A stretch of 64,000 nucleotides of DNA, taken from assembly GCF_025698545.1 (NCBI RefSeq), contig NC_068576.1, forward strand, positions 50,688,390-50,752,389, written 5' to 3'. The position numbers and the translations under genes are program-made. Shown one piece after another: positions 1 through 11,560 of this stretch (positions within the stretch are counted from its first letter, which is position 1; each line of letters starts with the position of its first letter). Under the pieces are notes generated by a model. That model had not been told where the DNA came from and did no database searches. It was given only the letters and a program-made list of their open reading frames with translations. The stretch is from Gossypium raimondii. Taxonomy: Eukaryota > Streptophyta > Magnoliopsida > Malvales > Malvaceae.

Positions 1-204
1 CTAAAACTTGGTTTGGCGTGGCTGACTCGTTTTACTATTTAAAATAATAAAAACATATATAAAAATATATCAATATTAATTTGATAATTAAATTTAAATA
101 TAAAATAAATTATTATTTTTAAGCAAAGAAAGGATCCATTTGGGAAAAATGAAGTTGAAGCTGGAATTTTTTTTGAAATAGAGATTTCGCCTAGCCTCGC
201 CCGT
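1..204. other. AT-rich intergenic, repeat fragment
   Basis: No gene seen. The first 120 bases resemble the stretch near 3660-3780 (a short GC-richer opening followed by AT-rich text with AATAATAAAA), so they may be an edge of the same dispersed repeat family. The similarity is judged by eye. Confidence 0.35.
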
Positions 205-278
205 GAACAATTTTGATGGTAATAAGATCTCTCCAAACTTTGAGCTATTCATTTGGGCCATACTAAATTAAATTTGAA

Positions 279-531
279 CAAGTTTTTTTTTAAATAAGAT
301 TAATTATAAATCAAAATTATTTTATGTAAATTTAATTATAAAGTATATGAAAAATATTATAAAATAATTTCTAAACAAGCAAAAAAAGTTATATTAAATT
401 TAATCTCAACTGGTTAAGAGTTCGTATCCTTATCTAAAAGTTATTTTATACTAATATTGAATGTACTTTATAATTAAATTTACATAAAAATTATATATAA
501 TTAATCTGATTTAAAATTTTAAAAAAACTTG
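279..531. mobile_element. MITE-like element nested in the left arm
   Basis: The element begins CAAGTTTTTTTTTAAATAAG and ends with its approximate complement AAAAAAACTTG. Its two halves are imperfect inverted repeats (ATAAATTTAATTATAAAG-like text near 340 and 470). It is flanked by TTGAA at 274-278 and TTGAA at 532-536, a 5-bp target duplication. The reverse-complement arm at about 2660-2682 lacks it, which gives an empty-site comparison within the same window. Superfamily unresolved. Confidence 0.65.
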
Positions 532-1017
532 TTGAAATTGTAATGACCCAAAATTCACAAGCATTGGAAAAGTACATTATCGGGCTTCCGTCTTAGTAAA
601 TTGAGTCAAAAATAATAATAATAATATTTAAAGTCATTATGAGTTTAGTTGAGTGCTTAATTGGGTATTAATTGGGTGAATTTAGTTTAATTAAGAGAAA
701 TTAAGAAAAGGACTAAATTGAACTAAGGGTAAAAGTTGAATTATAGATTAATAGAACATAAAAAGGATTAAAATAGAAATTAAGCCATTAACAAGAAATG
801 GGACGGTATAAGTGATAAAATCTTAGATTTTTATGTTTTATATTATATTATATTATATTATATTGTATTATATTATATAAATTAAATAGATGACAAATGT
901 ATGGTAAAGATTAAGACAAGTGTAATAGTAATAATTACATAGGTACACTTGTAATAAAAATAAATATATGCTTAAATAATAAGCAAAAGATTTATATATA
1001 TATATATATATATTTAC

Positions 1018-2658
1018 ATACTAATTCAATTTATAATTTAACTCATACATTCTTTCTCGTATTTTTCTATAGTGTCAAATCAACCAATTTCATTTTCAAA
1101 TTTTCATTTCAATTATTTACCCTATTAATAAGGCTCGGACTCTGACAGATACGAGGATTCCACCCAAATACACCAGAATATCCAACCTAAACACACCCGG
1201 AATTATTTAAATCCTCCATAACACACCAATAAGGCATTAAATGCCTCTTCGGATAAATCGAAGCATATAATAAAATAATCATCTTCTCGGCCGAACTACA
1301 AATCTCATCATCACATCACAAATCCAATGGCATGCTATTTGTATCCAATATAGTCCGATAAGTTAATAGGGTATTATTTTACTTTTCCAATTTCGAATTC
1401 ATTTCCACAACAATCTCAAATACTCAAACAATTCAAAACATCTATTATTTCAATTCAGATATATTTCAATATAGTATTTAGTAAATAGTTTAAGTTATAG
1501 TAATACAAACCCGAAATACGCGTTTACTCCTCAACGATCTTTTCTTTTCCTTTAGATGTCAATGCCTCGTTTTCCTTGTTAGCTACGAAAATAATAATTA
1601 TTTTCACTATTAATTACAGCATTAAAAAATATTATTATTAATTAAATTTTATTCAATTCCTACTTATTCCCAATTTAATTCTAACTAAACTTACTTATTT
1701 TTCTAACTTAATTCATACTTCTTTTCTACTTAATGTCTTGCCATATTTAACTCTACTATTCAATATTCATAATTAAGCCCTAATTTAAGGCTTTTTATAA
1801 CTTAATCCCAACTATGTAAAATTTATAACTTAGTTTACAAATAAATCTTTTATCTATTCTAACTAGAAATTCTATCAACTAAACCCTAATTTAACAACTT
1901 ATTCAAAAATGAATCATATTCAAAACCTATGAACTTCCATAACCTCCACTTGATTTCAACAAAACTTTGTTTTAAAGCTTCTAAAACATTAAAATGAAGA
2001 GAAAATGACTAAATTTAGCTTACCAATTAAACTGAAGCTTTAAAATCTCAATTTCCCTTTTCTTTTCTTTCCTTTTTCTTCCCCTGTTTTCGTCTCTTTC
2101 TTTCTAGTGTGTTCTTCTATTGTTTCTTTGTCTTTTATTTTACTTACTTTACTTTATTTCTTTTATTTTAACTAGTAATATTAATAATATATATTATATA
2201 AAAATCTTTTACTTATTATTTAAGCATATATTTATTTTTATTACAAGTGTACCTATGTAATTATTACTATTACACTTGTCTTAATCTTTACCATACATTT
2301 GTCATCTATTTAATTTATATAATATAATACAATATAATATAATAAAATAATATATATAAAACATAAAATGTAAGATTTTTATCACTTATACCGTCCCATT
2401 TCTTGTTAACGGCTTAATTTCCATTTTAATCCTTTTTATTTTCTATTAATCTATAATTCAACTTTTACCCTAGTTCAATTTAGTCCTTTTCCTAATTTCT
2501 CTTAATTAAACTAAATTCACCCAATTAATACCTAATTAAGCACTCAACTAAACTCATAATGACTTCAAATATTATTATTATATTTTTTTGACTCATTTTA
2601 CTAAGACGGAGGCCCGATAATGTACTTTTCTGATGCTTGTGAATTTTGGGTCATTATA
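1018..2658 (-). mobile_element. LTR-derived fossil (Ty3/gypsy-like LTR, partial)
   Basis: Read on the minus strand from 2658, the sequence opens with a TATAATGACCC start and has the long, gene-free, AT-rich make-up of plant gypsy LTRs, including a polypurine-like leader near 2030-2130. No coding domain is visible. It looks like a broken LTR copy without its internal region. A second partial copy of the same start faces it at 539-1010. Family assignment is from general appearance only. Confidence 0.4.
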
Positions 2659-2730
2659 GAAGTTTGATTTAATATGAACTGAATAAGTAGCTCAAAGTTT
2701 GGAGAGACCTTATGACCATTCATAAAGTAA

Positions 2731-4746
2731 TTAACACATTGTTTAAAATTTTGAAAATTTTTATTTTTTCATATTAAAAAAAAGTATTTTTATTTTTATT
2801 TTTATTTTAAAGAGTTTTCATTTTCAATAATTTGTATATTGTATTGAAAATACGAAAAGAAATGAATTTTTGTAATTGTTGATGTGCTTTTATAGACAAA
2901 AAAAATATAAATGTCTAGGACTAAAAAGTTATTTTATCTTTTTATATTAGTCGCATCAACAAATAATAGTAAAATTGATGGAGGGACCAAGATTTTGAAA
3001 TAAGAAAGAGTATAGGGACTCAAGTCTCAGAATTAAAAGTTTAGAAGAGTATAAGGGCTACTTTTAGTAGTAAACATATCATGGAGTAACATATTAGATT
3101 TGATGATTTGATTAGCAAGTAATATTTTTAAAAGAATATAAATGATGTATTTAGAATGCGTAGAAATTTAAAATTATCCTAATAATTAGGTCTTATATTA
3201 AAGAAATTAAACCCCTACCAAACAATGATAATGTTTTCCAGGACTTGTTTACATTGGCCGTGGAAAACATTTTCTTTGGTTGCCTTTCCTAAAACGTGCT
3301 TTTGTTTCTATTTCGAAAGAGAGAGAATTATTGATGAATTTCATGAAATTCGGTTCCAACAAATGCCTTATCAGCTCCTCAAACTTTGAGTACAAAACAA
3401 TACAATTTTAACAATTTTGATCAAATTTACTATAACTTATAAATATATTATAATGTTTTCAATATGTAAAAAATTACTAAAACTTTTATTTTTCATCAAT
3501 TCAGTCCTTTCATAGATAACAAAACGATCATTAATTAGTTTGACTATTAAATCTTGCTGACGTGATTTTATTTTTTTACATATGGCAATTTACTTTAGAG
3601 GGTGTTAATGAATTGGGCAACTCGTCTAGTTCATTTTGGGTCGGATTTGGGCTTAGATCCTCCGATTTCAAGTTAGCTCAACCTGACATGTTTTTTTATT
3701 TAAAAATAATAAAATAATTTCATATTAGTATTTATATATTTTAAAGTTAATTTTAAATAAAAATATTAATTTTTAAACAGTAAAATATAACATTTGGATG
3801 AACTACACTTGACTGGCCTTGGACTCATGTTTAAATCTTTTTAGAATCAAACCTAGGCCTAACCCCACTTATAAGCACCAAGTACAATAATTTATTTGAA
3901 TTAGTATGTTAGTATGAATTATTTGTGTTATATGTCACGCTAATAAAATATTAAAAGTGTTAAAAATTATAAAAATATTTATAAATTCAAAAAATCATAA
4001 AAATTTCAAAGATACAAAAGAAAGAGAAAACTTTTAAGTTTTTTTTATAAGAATTATAAAAGGAAAAATATCCATTAAATTAAGAAAGTTAAGAATAGTT
4101 TTTTAAATTTTAAAAATTAAAAAATATAAAAAAACTATAAGTTCTTTTATAAGAAGCATAAATAGCAAAAAATCCATAAAATAAAGAAAAAGTTAATGAA
4201 AGTTTTCTTAAAATTAAAAATTAAATTAAATTTTGGAAAAGATTATATAAAATTAAATAACTATATTAATTTTGAAAAAATCAAAACATTCAAAAATAAT
4301 AAATTTGAAATTTTAGTTCTTTTTTGCATTGAGATATAAGAGTTTATATTGCTTGAAATTATCCAATTTTGATTGTATTAATCACGTAAACTAGTCGACA
4401 GACGTTTTCATCGCAAAAGTACTTATTTAATGAAAGTGAAATCTCTTCATGCACACCACGCCATAGTTCTTAAAGTATACTGTATTCTTATTTTGGGTTT
4501 AAAATTTTTTTTTTAATTTAGTCATTAACATTATCAAAGTTCTCAATTTATCTAATAACTTTAGGGACTGAAGTGAGAATTTTTTTTAAGAATCAAAATG
4601 AAAAAAACAATATACTTTAAGAATTAAAGTGCGCATTAAGTCTTCTTTAGAGGTTTTTTCAAGTTTGCTATCTTTTTCCTTTACTAAAAAAGGCTTAGGT
4701 ACAAAGGGTCCTAAGAGAAAACGAAAACAAAAAATAATTAAGTCCT
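2731..4746. other. intergenic, AT-rich
   Basis: No gene, RNA gene or complete element recognised. About 3600-3870 carries a degenerate dispersed repeat with GGGTCGGATTTGGGC-type text followed by AT-rich sequence, resembling copies elsewhere in the window (about 9640, 18230, 52020). Confidence 0.5.
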
Positions 4747-6295
4747 TACACTAAATTTGCACGCAATCAAAAAAAATCAATTAATCTCCTCCATTAATGA
4801 TTTTTATCTTTGATTATGTTGATCATTAAAATCAATTGACAGATCAATCAAACGGCAACACATGAAAACTTTTGATTTAATCTTATATTTTTCTCATAAA
4901 AATTATTATAAAACTATATAAATAATTTTAAATAATTAAATTGATATGAACTTATGATTATTATAAAATATTATAAAACTTATAAAAATCATAAATTTAT
5001 AAAAAGACTATAATAAATTAATTTTTTATAAAATTAATAAAATATATTTAAAATATTTAAAACTTATAACTGATATAAAAAATTTAGAAATTCCAATAAA
5101 AGATATTTAAGCCCTAAATAAAAATAAACACATGACATCTTTTGCCAGTTAATGGGAATAATTTTTAGATTGTTAGGTCATTTTCATGTTGAATAAAATG
5201 TTCTCGATCTTAAACAAATAATCTTTATATAATTAATGAAACATATTTAAAATATTTAAAAACTTATAAATGATATAAAAATCTAATAAATTATTACATT
5301 TAGAAAGTACAATAAAAGACATTGAATCCCTAAATAATATTGAACATATGGCATCTACCCAATAGTTAATGGGAATAGTTTTTAGATCGTTAGGGTCATT
5401 TTCATGTTGAATAAAATGTTCTCGATCTTCTACAAATAATTTTATAAAATTAATAAAACATATTTAAAATATTTAAAACTTATAAATGATATAAAAAATT
5501 TAGAAATTATAATAAAAAGACATTTAAGCCCTAAATAATAATGAACACATGACATCTATCTAACAGTTAATGAGAATGATTTTCAAATCATTAGGGTCAT
5601 TTTCATATTGAATAAAATGTTCTCAATCTTCCACAAATAAAGTGATAATTGTGGGACCCTCTCCTTTTATTGACAAATTATTGTTTTTATTTTAAAAACT
5701 TTTATCTCCAGTTTTTAATTACAATGCAATAGTTTGGACATTGAGAAGTTTAAAATTGTTTGGTAAATATTGTATGGCAAAGAATTTTTAGTATGTTTAG
5801 ATACAATAAAACCAAAATTTTGTTATCCAATGGTTACCAATATTAGCAAATGTCGGTATGAAATATTAGGATGGCTATTCTCATTATTCAACTGGTAGTC
5901 TAATGTCACATGTTCATTTTATTTTAGGGACTTAATTTCTAAAATAAGGAAATGAATGAATTTTTATATTTTATAAATTTTAATACTTTTTATAAGTTTA
6001 TAGAAAGTTTTAAATATTTTAAATATGTTTTATGTTTTATGTTTTTATAATTTACTAGAACTATTATAAGTTTTATATTTTTATAATTTATATGATTTTA
6101 TATATATTTAATAATATTTTATGCTTTTTTAAGATAAAAATATAAGATTAAATTATAAGGTGCCATGTGTCGCTATCTAATTGGTTCTTCGATTGATTTT
6201 AACGATCAACTTGATTAAAGACTGAAACCATTAACACGGGAAACTTAATTGATTTTTCTAACGGCAAGAACTCAATTGAGTGCGAATTTAGTGTA
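4747..6295. mobile_element. foldback element with about 180-bp inverted arms
   Basis: The left arm (about 4747-4925) contains TACACTAAATTTGC, then AAAATCAATTGA, then TTTGATTTAATCTTATATTT. The right arm (about 6113-6295) carries the complements in the opposite order: AATATAAGATTAAATTATAA, TTGATTTTAACGATCAAC, and GCGAATTTAGTGTA ending at 6295. No transposase is present and no target duplication was identified, so the exact ends are uncertain. The interior holds a three-unit tandem repeat. Confidence 0.55.
5033..5645. repeat. three tandem units of about 200-217 bp
   Basis: Units start at about 5033, 5232 and 5449, each opening with ATTAATRAAAYATATTTAAA. Each contains the phrases GACAT..., AGTTAATGRGAAT and TCATTTTCATRTTGAATAAA, then TGTTCTCRATCTT. 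Units differ by scattered substitutions and short indels, so they are not a recent expansion. They lie inside the 4747-6295 foldback element. Confidence 0.75.
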
Positions 6296-6944
6296 CGGGT
6301 TCAAACAAATTTTTATTTATTTTTTTAAAATAAGCCGAAGAAAAAATCGGTTTAAAGGGCAGAGATTATTAAAAGGTTGAAATTGCAATATTATTATTAT
6401 TTTCATAAAAAAATTAAAAAACAAATGTATAAATTTTGGGTATATTTTTCCCTACTTGGTAAGAAAGATGAAGATTGAAGCCCTAATTTGGTAGTGTAAA
6501 AAAGGGAAAAAAAACAGTTAAAAAAGCAGAGTAAAATGGGGACAAATTGAATTAAGACCAAGTCATTAGCGTTCAACATTTGATTCCATGTTGATAAAGA
6601 AACATTGAATTCCATGGAAAGTATACCTGAAGAGTTTCATCTTCGTCAACATTCAACCTTTGAAAACTTGACACTCGAATAATGTATATTTTTGTTCTTT
6701 TTCCTTTTCTGTCATTTTCTAACCCAAAGATTCTTTTTTTATTTGTTTCATTGGTTAAAATAATGGCGTCCACAGAACTTCACATACGTAACTTTCGACC
6801 ACCCACCCAAATTACTGCGCCCACCGCGTTTGTTTTTTTCCGTCAAGCCCACACACCTCGAAACCCATAGTTATTCTGTATTCTTATAATTCATTCATTT
6901 CTTTCTCGATATGTTTTTTATTTAAGAGAATGGATGCTAAAAAA
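6296..6944. other. intergenic
   Basis: No gene supported. Short open frames on both strands between 6403 and 6870 overlap each other, have no recognisable domain and no codon signal; I regard them as chance. Confidence 0.5.
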
Positions 6945-7714
6945 GGCAAAATACCAAAAAAAGTCACTTTTTTTTTAAATTTATTGAAATGGGCCCGGTA
7001 TTTTATTATTTACCGGAATGGGCTCTTTTCCCCTAAATCGCAGACACGTCAGCACGAAGTCCCCTGGGGACGTGATTTCCCCGCGCATGAACAGTGCAAC
7101 GGTCATTTTTTTGACCGTTGCCCCCCCAACGGGTCAAAAAAAATCTATAAATACCCCCACCCTTTATTTTTTTTCACAAACTAATCCTCTCTCAAATTTG
7201 CTCTCAATTTGCTCTCAATTTGCTCTCAAATTCCTTCCAAATTTCTCTCAAATCCATATTTAATCTCAATTTGCTCTTAAACTTCTCTTAAATCTCTATT
7301 TTTAAATAGTAAAAATTTGTACGATTTCAGCAATTGCCGGAGAATTGACTCGTCTTGATAAGCAACACATATCCGTCGAACAAATGAAAGGGCAAAATAC
7401 CAAAAAAAGCCATTTTTTTGAAATTTACCGAAATGGGCCCGGTATTTTATTATTTACCAGAATGAGCCATTTTCCCCTAAATCGCGTCCATGTCAGCGCG
7501 CTTTGCTGATGTGGACACAAATAGCGCTAATGTGGATGCTATTTGTGTCCACATCGACAAAACGCTTCGACGTGACGCCATTCTTCGATATGTCCCCGAC
7601 TTCACATGCGACGTTGGCGATTTAGGGGAAAATGGTCAATTCCGGTAAATAATAAAATATCGGGCCCATTTCGATAAATTTTTTAAAAAAGTGGCTTTTT
7701 TTGGTATTTTACCC
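6945..7714. mobile_element. small MULE carrying a PMD-gene leader (Pack-MULE-like)
   Basis: It starts GGCAAAATACCAAAAAAAG and ends with the complement, GGTATTTTACCC. Flanks are GCTAAAAAA (936-944 of 6.9 kb) and GCTAAAAAC (7715-7723), a 9-bp target duplication with one mismatch, as expected for Mutator-like elements. Both ends share about 100 bp of inverted sequence including GGGCCCGGTATTTTATTATT. A third terminal copy lies internally at 7390 in the same direction as the first. Between 7147 and 7389 lie a TATA-like TCTATAAATA, a leader with repeated CTCTCAATTTG, and a frame reading GELTRLDKQHISVEQMK, which matches the start of plant-mobile-domain proteins as I remember them; the expected ATG reads ATT here. 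No transposase is present. Confidence 0.65.
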
Positions 7715-9401
7715 GCTAAAAACTTGTGATTTCACGTTATCCCTATCTCTTTCTAATAGAAGAATGATAAATTAAATTTTTTCTCCTGATTTTTAGTATT
7801 TTTAGTTGGATTTTAATTTGTTCATAAGAAAAAATTTAATTTGTTATTCTCCTATTAGAAAGGGATAAGGATGTTGTGGTATCACAATTTCATACAATCC
7901 ATTCTCCTTTATTTAATATCAAATTAGTGTGAGTTTGGATAGACGATGCATTTACCTATGGTTAGTGTAAAAATAGCTATGACAGTGAGCTTAAATGCTA
8001 TAGCGTGAAACAAAAATTAAACTAAATACACCACACCACACCATCCATTTAAACCCACATTTAATCGGGAGAAATCTTACCACTAATGTAGACTGCTATC
8101 CCTGCCAACCTAATCACTTATTTTGTTTCATTAAATAATCATCTTCAATGAAAGTAAAAAAAACATATATATATATATATATATATATACGATGAAGTCA
8201 TTATTATTAATTTTATATTTTTATGATTTTTATCCACGTTCCATATTGAATTAAATATTTATTTATTAATTATATATAGAATAAAAATTAAAGATTGTAA
8301 TATGTTTTAAGTTATTGTACTATTCATATATTTGAAATTTAATCTTCATACTTTTATTTTTAAAAATTTAATCTTTCTATTTTAAGATTTTAAAAATGTA
8401 AGTTTATTTGTTAATGTAGAAACAAGAAGGTATTTGCTTCGCAATCAGAAACTATGGCTGAAACAGAATTGTGACCACTGTTTCAACCACGAAACCAAAA
8501 GTGCATAAATGTAAAGATGAATATTGAAATTGTTTACTTAGTTCAACCTCTGCCTACATCTGTGGAATCTTACTCAGAGTAATGATCCACTATCTTTCTC
8601 ACAGTACAATAAATGATTTAAGTCTTAACATCATCCTAACTCTCACCAATTTAGCGGCCTCACCGTTGTATAAAAACTAAATTACTCCCCCACTATGCTT
8701 CTTCCTCAAAAGCTTAGTCTTACAATATAAGAGACTCTCTTGATTGCTTACAAAAATAATGCACACATAAAATGTTCTTAACTTGAACAAATTTGTGCTC
8801 TCTCTATCTCTCGATCTCTTTAACCTAGACAAAATTTAAGTTTATATACTACTTAAGCTTTGCTTACATAAGAGTCATAGTCTAATCATTTTTTTTATAA
8901 AGTAGAACTAAAAATCAGCATATGATAATCTTGACATAATCCCATAAGAGTCTCAGTGTAATCTAAGGCCTTTAAATATGGAAAGTGACTTTACTTGACC
9001 TGCAAGTAACCATTCTTCAAGTATTCAATTTTAACTCAATCGATTTTCATGCTTTGGGCTCTAACTCTTCTAAAAATCTCTACACCAAATATCTCAATAC
9101 TTTGTTCTAAAATAACAGTGCATCAAGTTGTGGCCATAGAGGAATCACATAAATTTTCCCTGCTTTCAAATGTGGGAACAGTTAACACGGTTAAAACTCT
9201 TTTATTAAATTTGTTGGTGTAACATTTTGAAATTAAAAAAGAATAATCACTTAATATTCATGTAACAAATAACATTGTAATGGACCTCAATTTAATAGAG
9301 AATTTTTATAGTGTTGAGGTGCCAAATTATTTCAAAATTTAAGTATAGAGATTAAATTTGAAATTTGAGCGCAATATGGATCAAAATTGAAAATTAACTA
9401 A
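7715..9401. other. intergenic, AT-rich, with AT microsatellite
   Basis: An (AT)n tract lies at about 8165-8189. About 8410-9225 is less AT-rich and gene-free; its ends (TGTTAATG and GTGTAACA) hint at another LTR but I found no target duplication. No coding gene recognised. Confidence 0.45.
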
Positions 9402-9620
9402 CCTTTTATAATCTAAAAAAAATAGAGGGATTAGAATTGAAATTTATCCACTATATTATTATGTCAAAAAAAATGGAAAATGGACAAGTGTCAAGTAAAG
9501 AAGGCCCTAAGCCTTTTATAATCTAAAAAAAATAGAGGGATTAGAATTGAAATTTATCCATTATATTATTATGTCAAAAAATGGAAAATGGACAAGTGTC
9601 AAGTAAAGAAGGCCCTAAGC
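9402..9620. repeat. 110-bp tandem duplication
   Basis: Two adjacent units start with CCTTTTATAATCTAAAAAAA at 9402 and 9512 and end GGCCCTAAGCC. They are nearly identical, differing mainly by one base and a 2-base A-run change, so the duplication is recent. Confidence 0.9.
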
Positions 9621-9639
9621 CCTTCTTTTATATATAGCA

Positions 9640-11560
9640 GTGTAGATTAGACCTAATCATGAGTTAGGCCGAGTTGATGCCAACCAAAAAATGGGCTTAA
9701 AATTTTATCCAAGCCCGACCCGATCCGCCTATATTCAAATTTTTTATATTATTTTTATATAAAAATTTAAAAATATAATATATCAAATACACTAAAAGCA
9801 TTTAAATAAATGTTTCTCAACAAATTGAAAGTACATTAAAAAATGTCTCTATACTTAATAATACTAATATAGTTGCAACTTAGCAAGCAAATGCCTTTAA
9901 AATAGTAGCAAAATTAATAAAACAAGAGTTATACAATATCCAAACTGATAAGTGTCGAAAGTAACATATTTTAGCCTCATTCTTAGTACATTTTTGGGAG
10001 ATTAAGTGGTATTAATTGTGAATTATATACTCCTAATCGGTTAAATTCATATTTTGAAGCTTTATGGAGCACTTAGGAACCATAGGAGCAAAAAACGAGT
10101 GACAATCAGAACATTACTGGAGCAGTTTGGAAGCTACACACGGTCAACAGTTTTTCATAGGGCCGAACCACAAGGCCGTGTGAGCCACACGGGTGTGTGG
10201 ACAGGGCGTGTAACTCACTAGACTCCTGTACGACACCAACATGGATTTTTTATTTTTAGGTTTTTGACACTTTGAGAAGGTATATATAAGGAAATAAAAA
10301 GGGAGAACAATAGTCGTCTTATTTTTGCACAAAAATTACCCAAAAGAACACCCCTGAAGTTGATTTTGAAACAGTTCTCCATCAAGATTGAAGATTCCAA
10401 GCTAATTTGGAAGCTATACACAGTCAACAGTGTTCTACACGGGCGTGTAACTCGCTGGACTCATGTACGACACCAGTAAGGATTTTCGGATTTTAGGTTT
10501 TCGACACTTTGAGAAGGCATATATAAGGAAATGAGAAGGGAGAATAGTAGTCCTCTTGTTCTTGCACGAAAATTACCCAAAAGAACATCCTTGAAGTTGA
10601 TTCTGAGGTAGATCTCCATCAAGATTAAAGATTCCAAGCTGATTTCTGAGGAAGTTATCATGAGTTTCTTTTATTTATTGGTTATACTGTATTTTTGGTT
10701 TTTCTTCTTACGAGTATGAACTAATTTTCTAAATACCTAGAGGAGATGAATCATATGATGAATTCTATTATTTTATTTCCAATTTTAAGCAATAAAATCT
10801 TAGTTTCTTTGTTTTCGACTATGAATTCTGAATTGTTATTGGGTTATTATTTCTAGGGTTTTAACCCATGTTTGATGTGCATGAGTTTGAGGTTGAATAG
10901 ACCCGTCTTATGATTAGATATTGCATAATCGAATGGAGTTGCATGCAATCCTAGAAATAAGGCGGCATAAATTTACCGGATTAGAGTCAAATCTAATATG
11001 GAAATCTATAGAACGAATTAATGCAACAATATGGATTTTAATTAGAAAGAAATGCAAATTAATCAACCTAGAGTTAGTTGTTTTTATGCTCGAAAGAGAT
11101 ATTATGATAAGTTAGGGGATTTCTACGAATCAAGGAAACTAAGGAAATAAATTGCATAAATTGGATTGAGAATTTTAGATGAATTCTAGGTGGATTCTTA
11201 CCTGTGTATTGTTTAGTTTTGATTGATATTTTATTATTTTCATGTTTATTTGTTTGACGCATTTGTAGTTAATTTTAGTTTTAATTAATCTTTTGAATTG
11301 TTAGGTTAAATAATAAAAGACGATAATTACTAGTAATTGCGTCTTCAAGGGAACAATACATGTGATCACCATAGTTGTATTGTTAATTGATAGGTGCACC
11401 TACCTTAGTTGATTTATTAGTTAGTTTAGTAGACATCACAAACAATAACAACAAAATAGTAGTAATATAATAGTAAAATGGTGACAAAACAACAACAAAA
11501 TAGCAACAATCAAACTGCTTGGTTAATCTTTCTATTTCATTACCAATCTATTTGACTTAA
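9640..11560 (-). repeat. dispersed repeat, interrupted by a solo LTR
   Basis: The outer parts (9640-9945 and 11439-11560) are the reverse complement of the repeat at about 18230-18725: phrases such as TAGTTGCAACTTAGCAAGCA and AGTAGTAATATAATAGTAAA occur in both. The copy at 18 kb is uninterrupted at the point where the LTR sits here. The repeat has GC-richer ends with AGCCCGACCCGATCC-type text and an AT-rich middle. Class unknown. Confidence 0.7.
9946..11438. mobile_element. solo LTR (1,493 bp) of an LTR retrotransposon
   Basis: It starts TGATAAGTG and ends GACATCA (TGAT...ATCA inverted ends) and is flanked on both sides by CAAAC (9941-9945 and 11439-11443), a 5-bp target duplication. No internal region is present, so it is a solo LTR fossil. 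The uninterrupted repeat copy near 18.35 kb confirms the insertion site. An internal tandem duplication with a period near 237 bp spans about 10127-10660. Superfamily not determined. Confidence 0.8.

Larger units (their letters stand above)
205..2730. repeat. long inverted duplication (about 500-bp arms)
   Basis: Bases 205-1010 reappear as reverse complement at about 2190-2730. Anchors are TCTCCAAACTTTGAGCTA near 227 against TAGCTCAAAGTTTGGAGA near 2686, TAATGACCCAAAATTCACAA at 541 against its complement ending at 2655, and GACAAATGTATGGTAAAGAT near 892 against its complement near 2295. The left arm is longer because a 253-bp MITE was added to it. Similarity runs past the LTR-like start at 539/2658 into flanking DNA, so this is an inverted duplication of a segment, not simply two facing repeats. 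The left arm stops at an AT microsatellite near 990-1012. Confidence 0.8.

Noticed and set aside
8410-9225. Possible fourth solo LTR
   Set aside because: End sequences are suggestive but flanking bases (TTATT and TTTTG) do not match, so it is not called.
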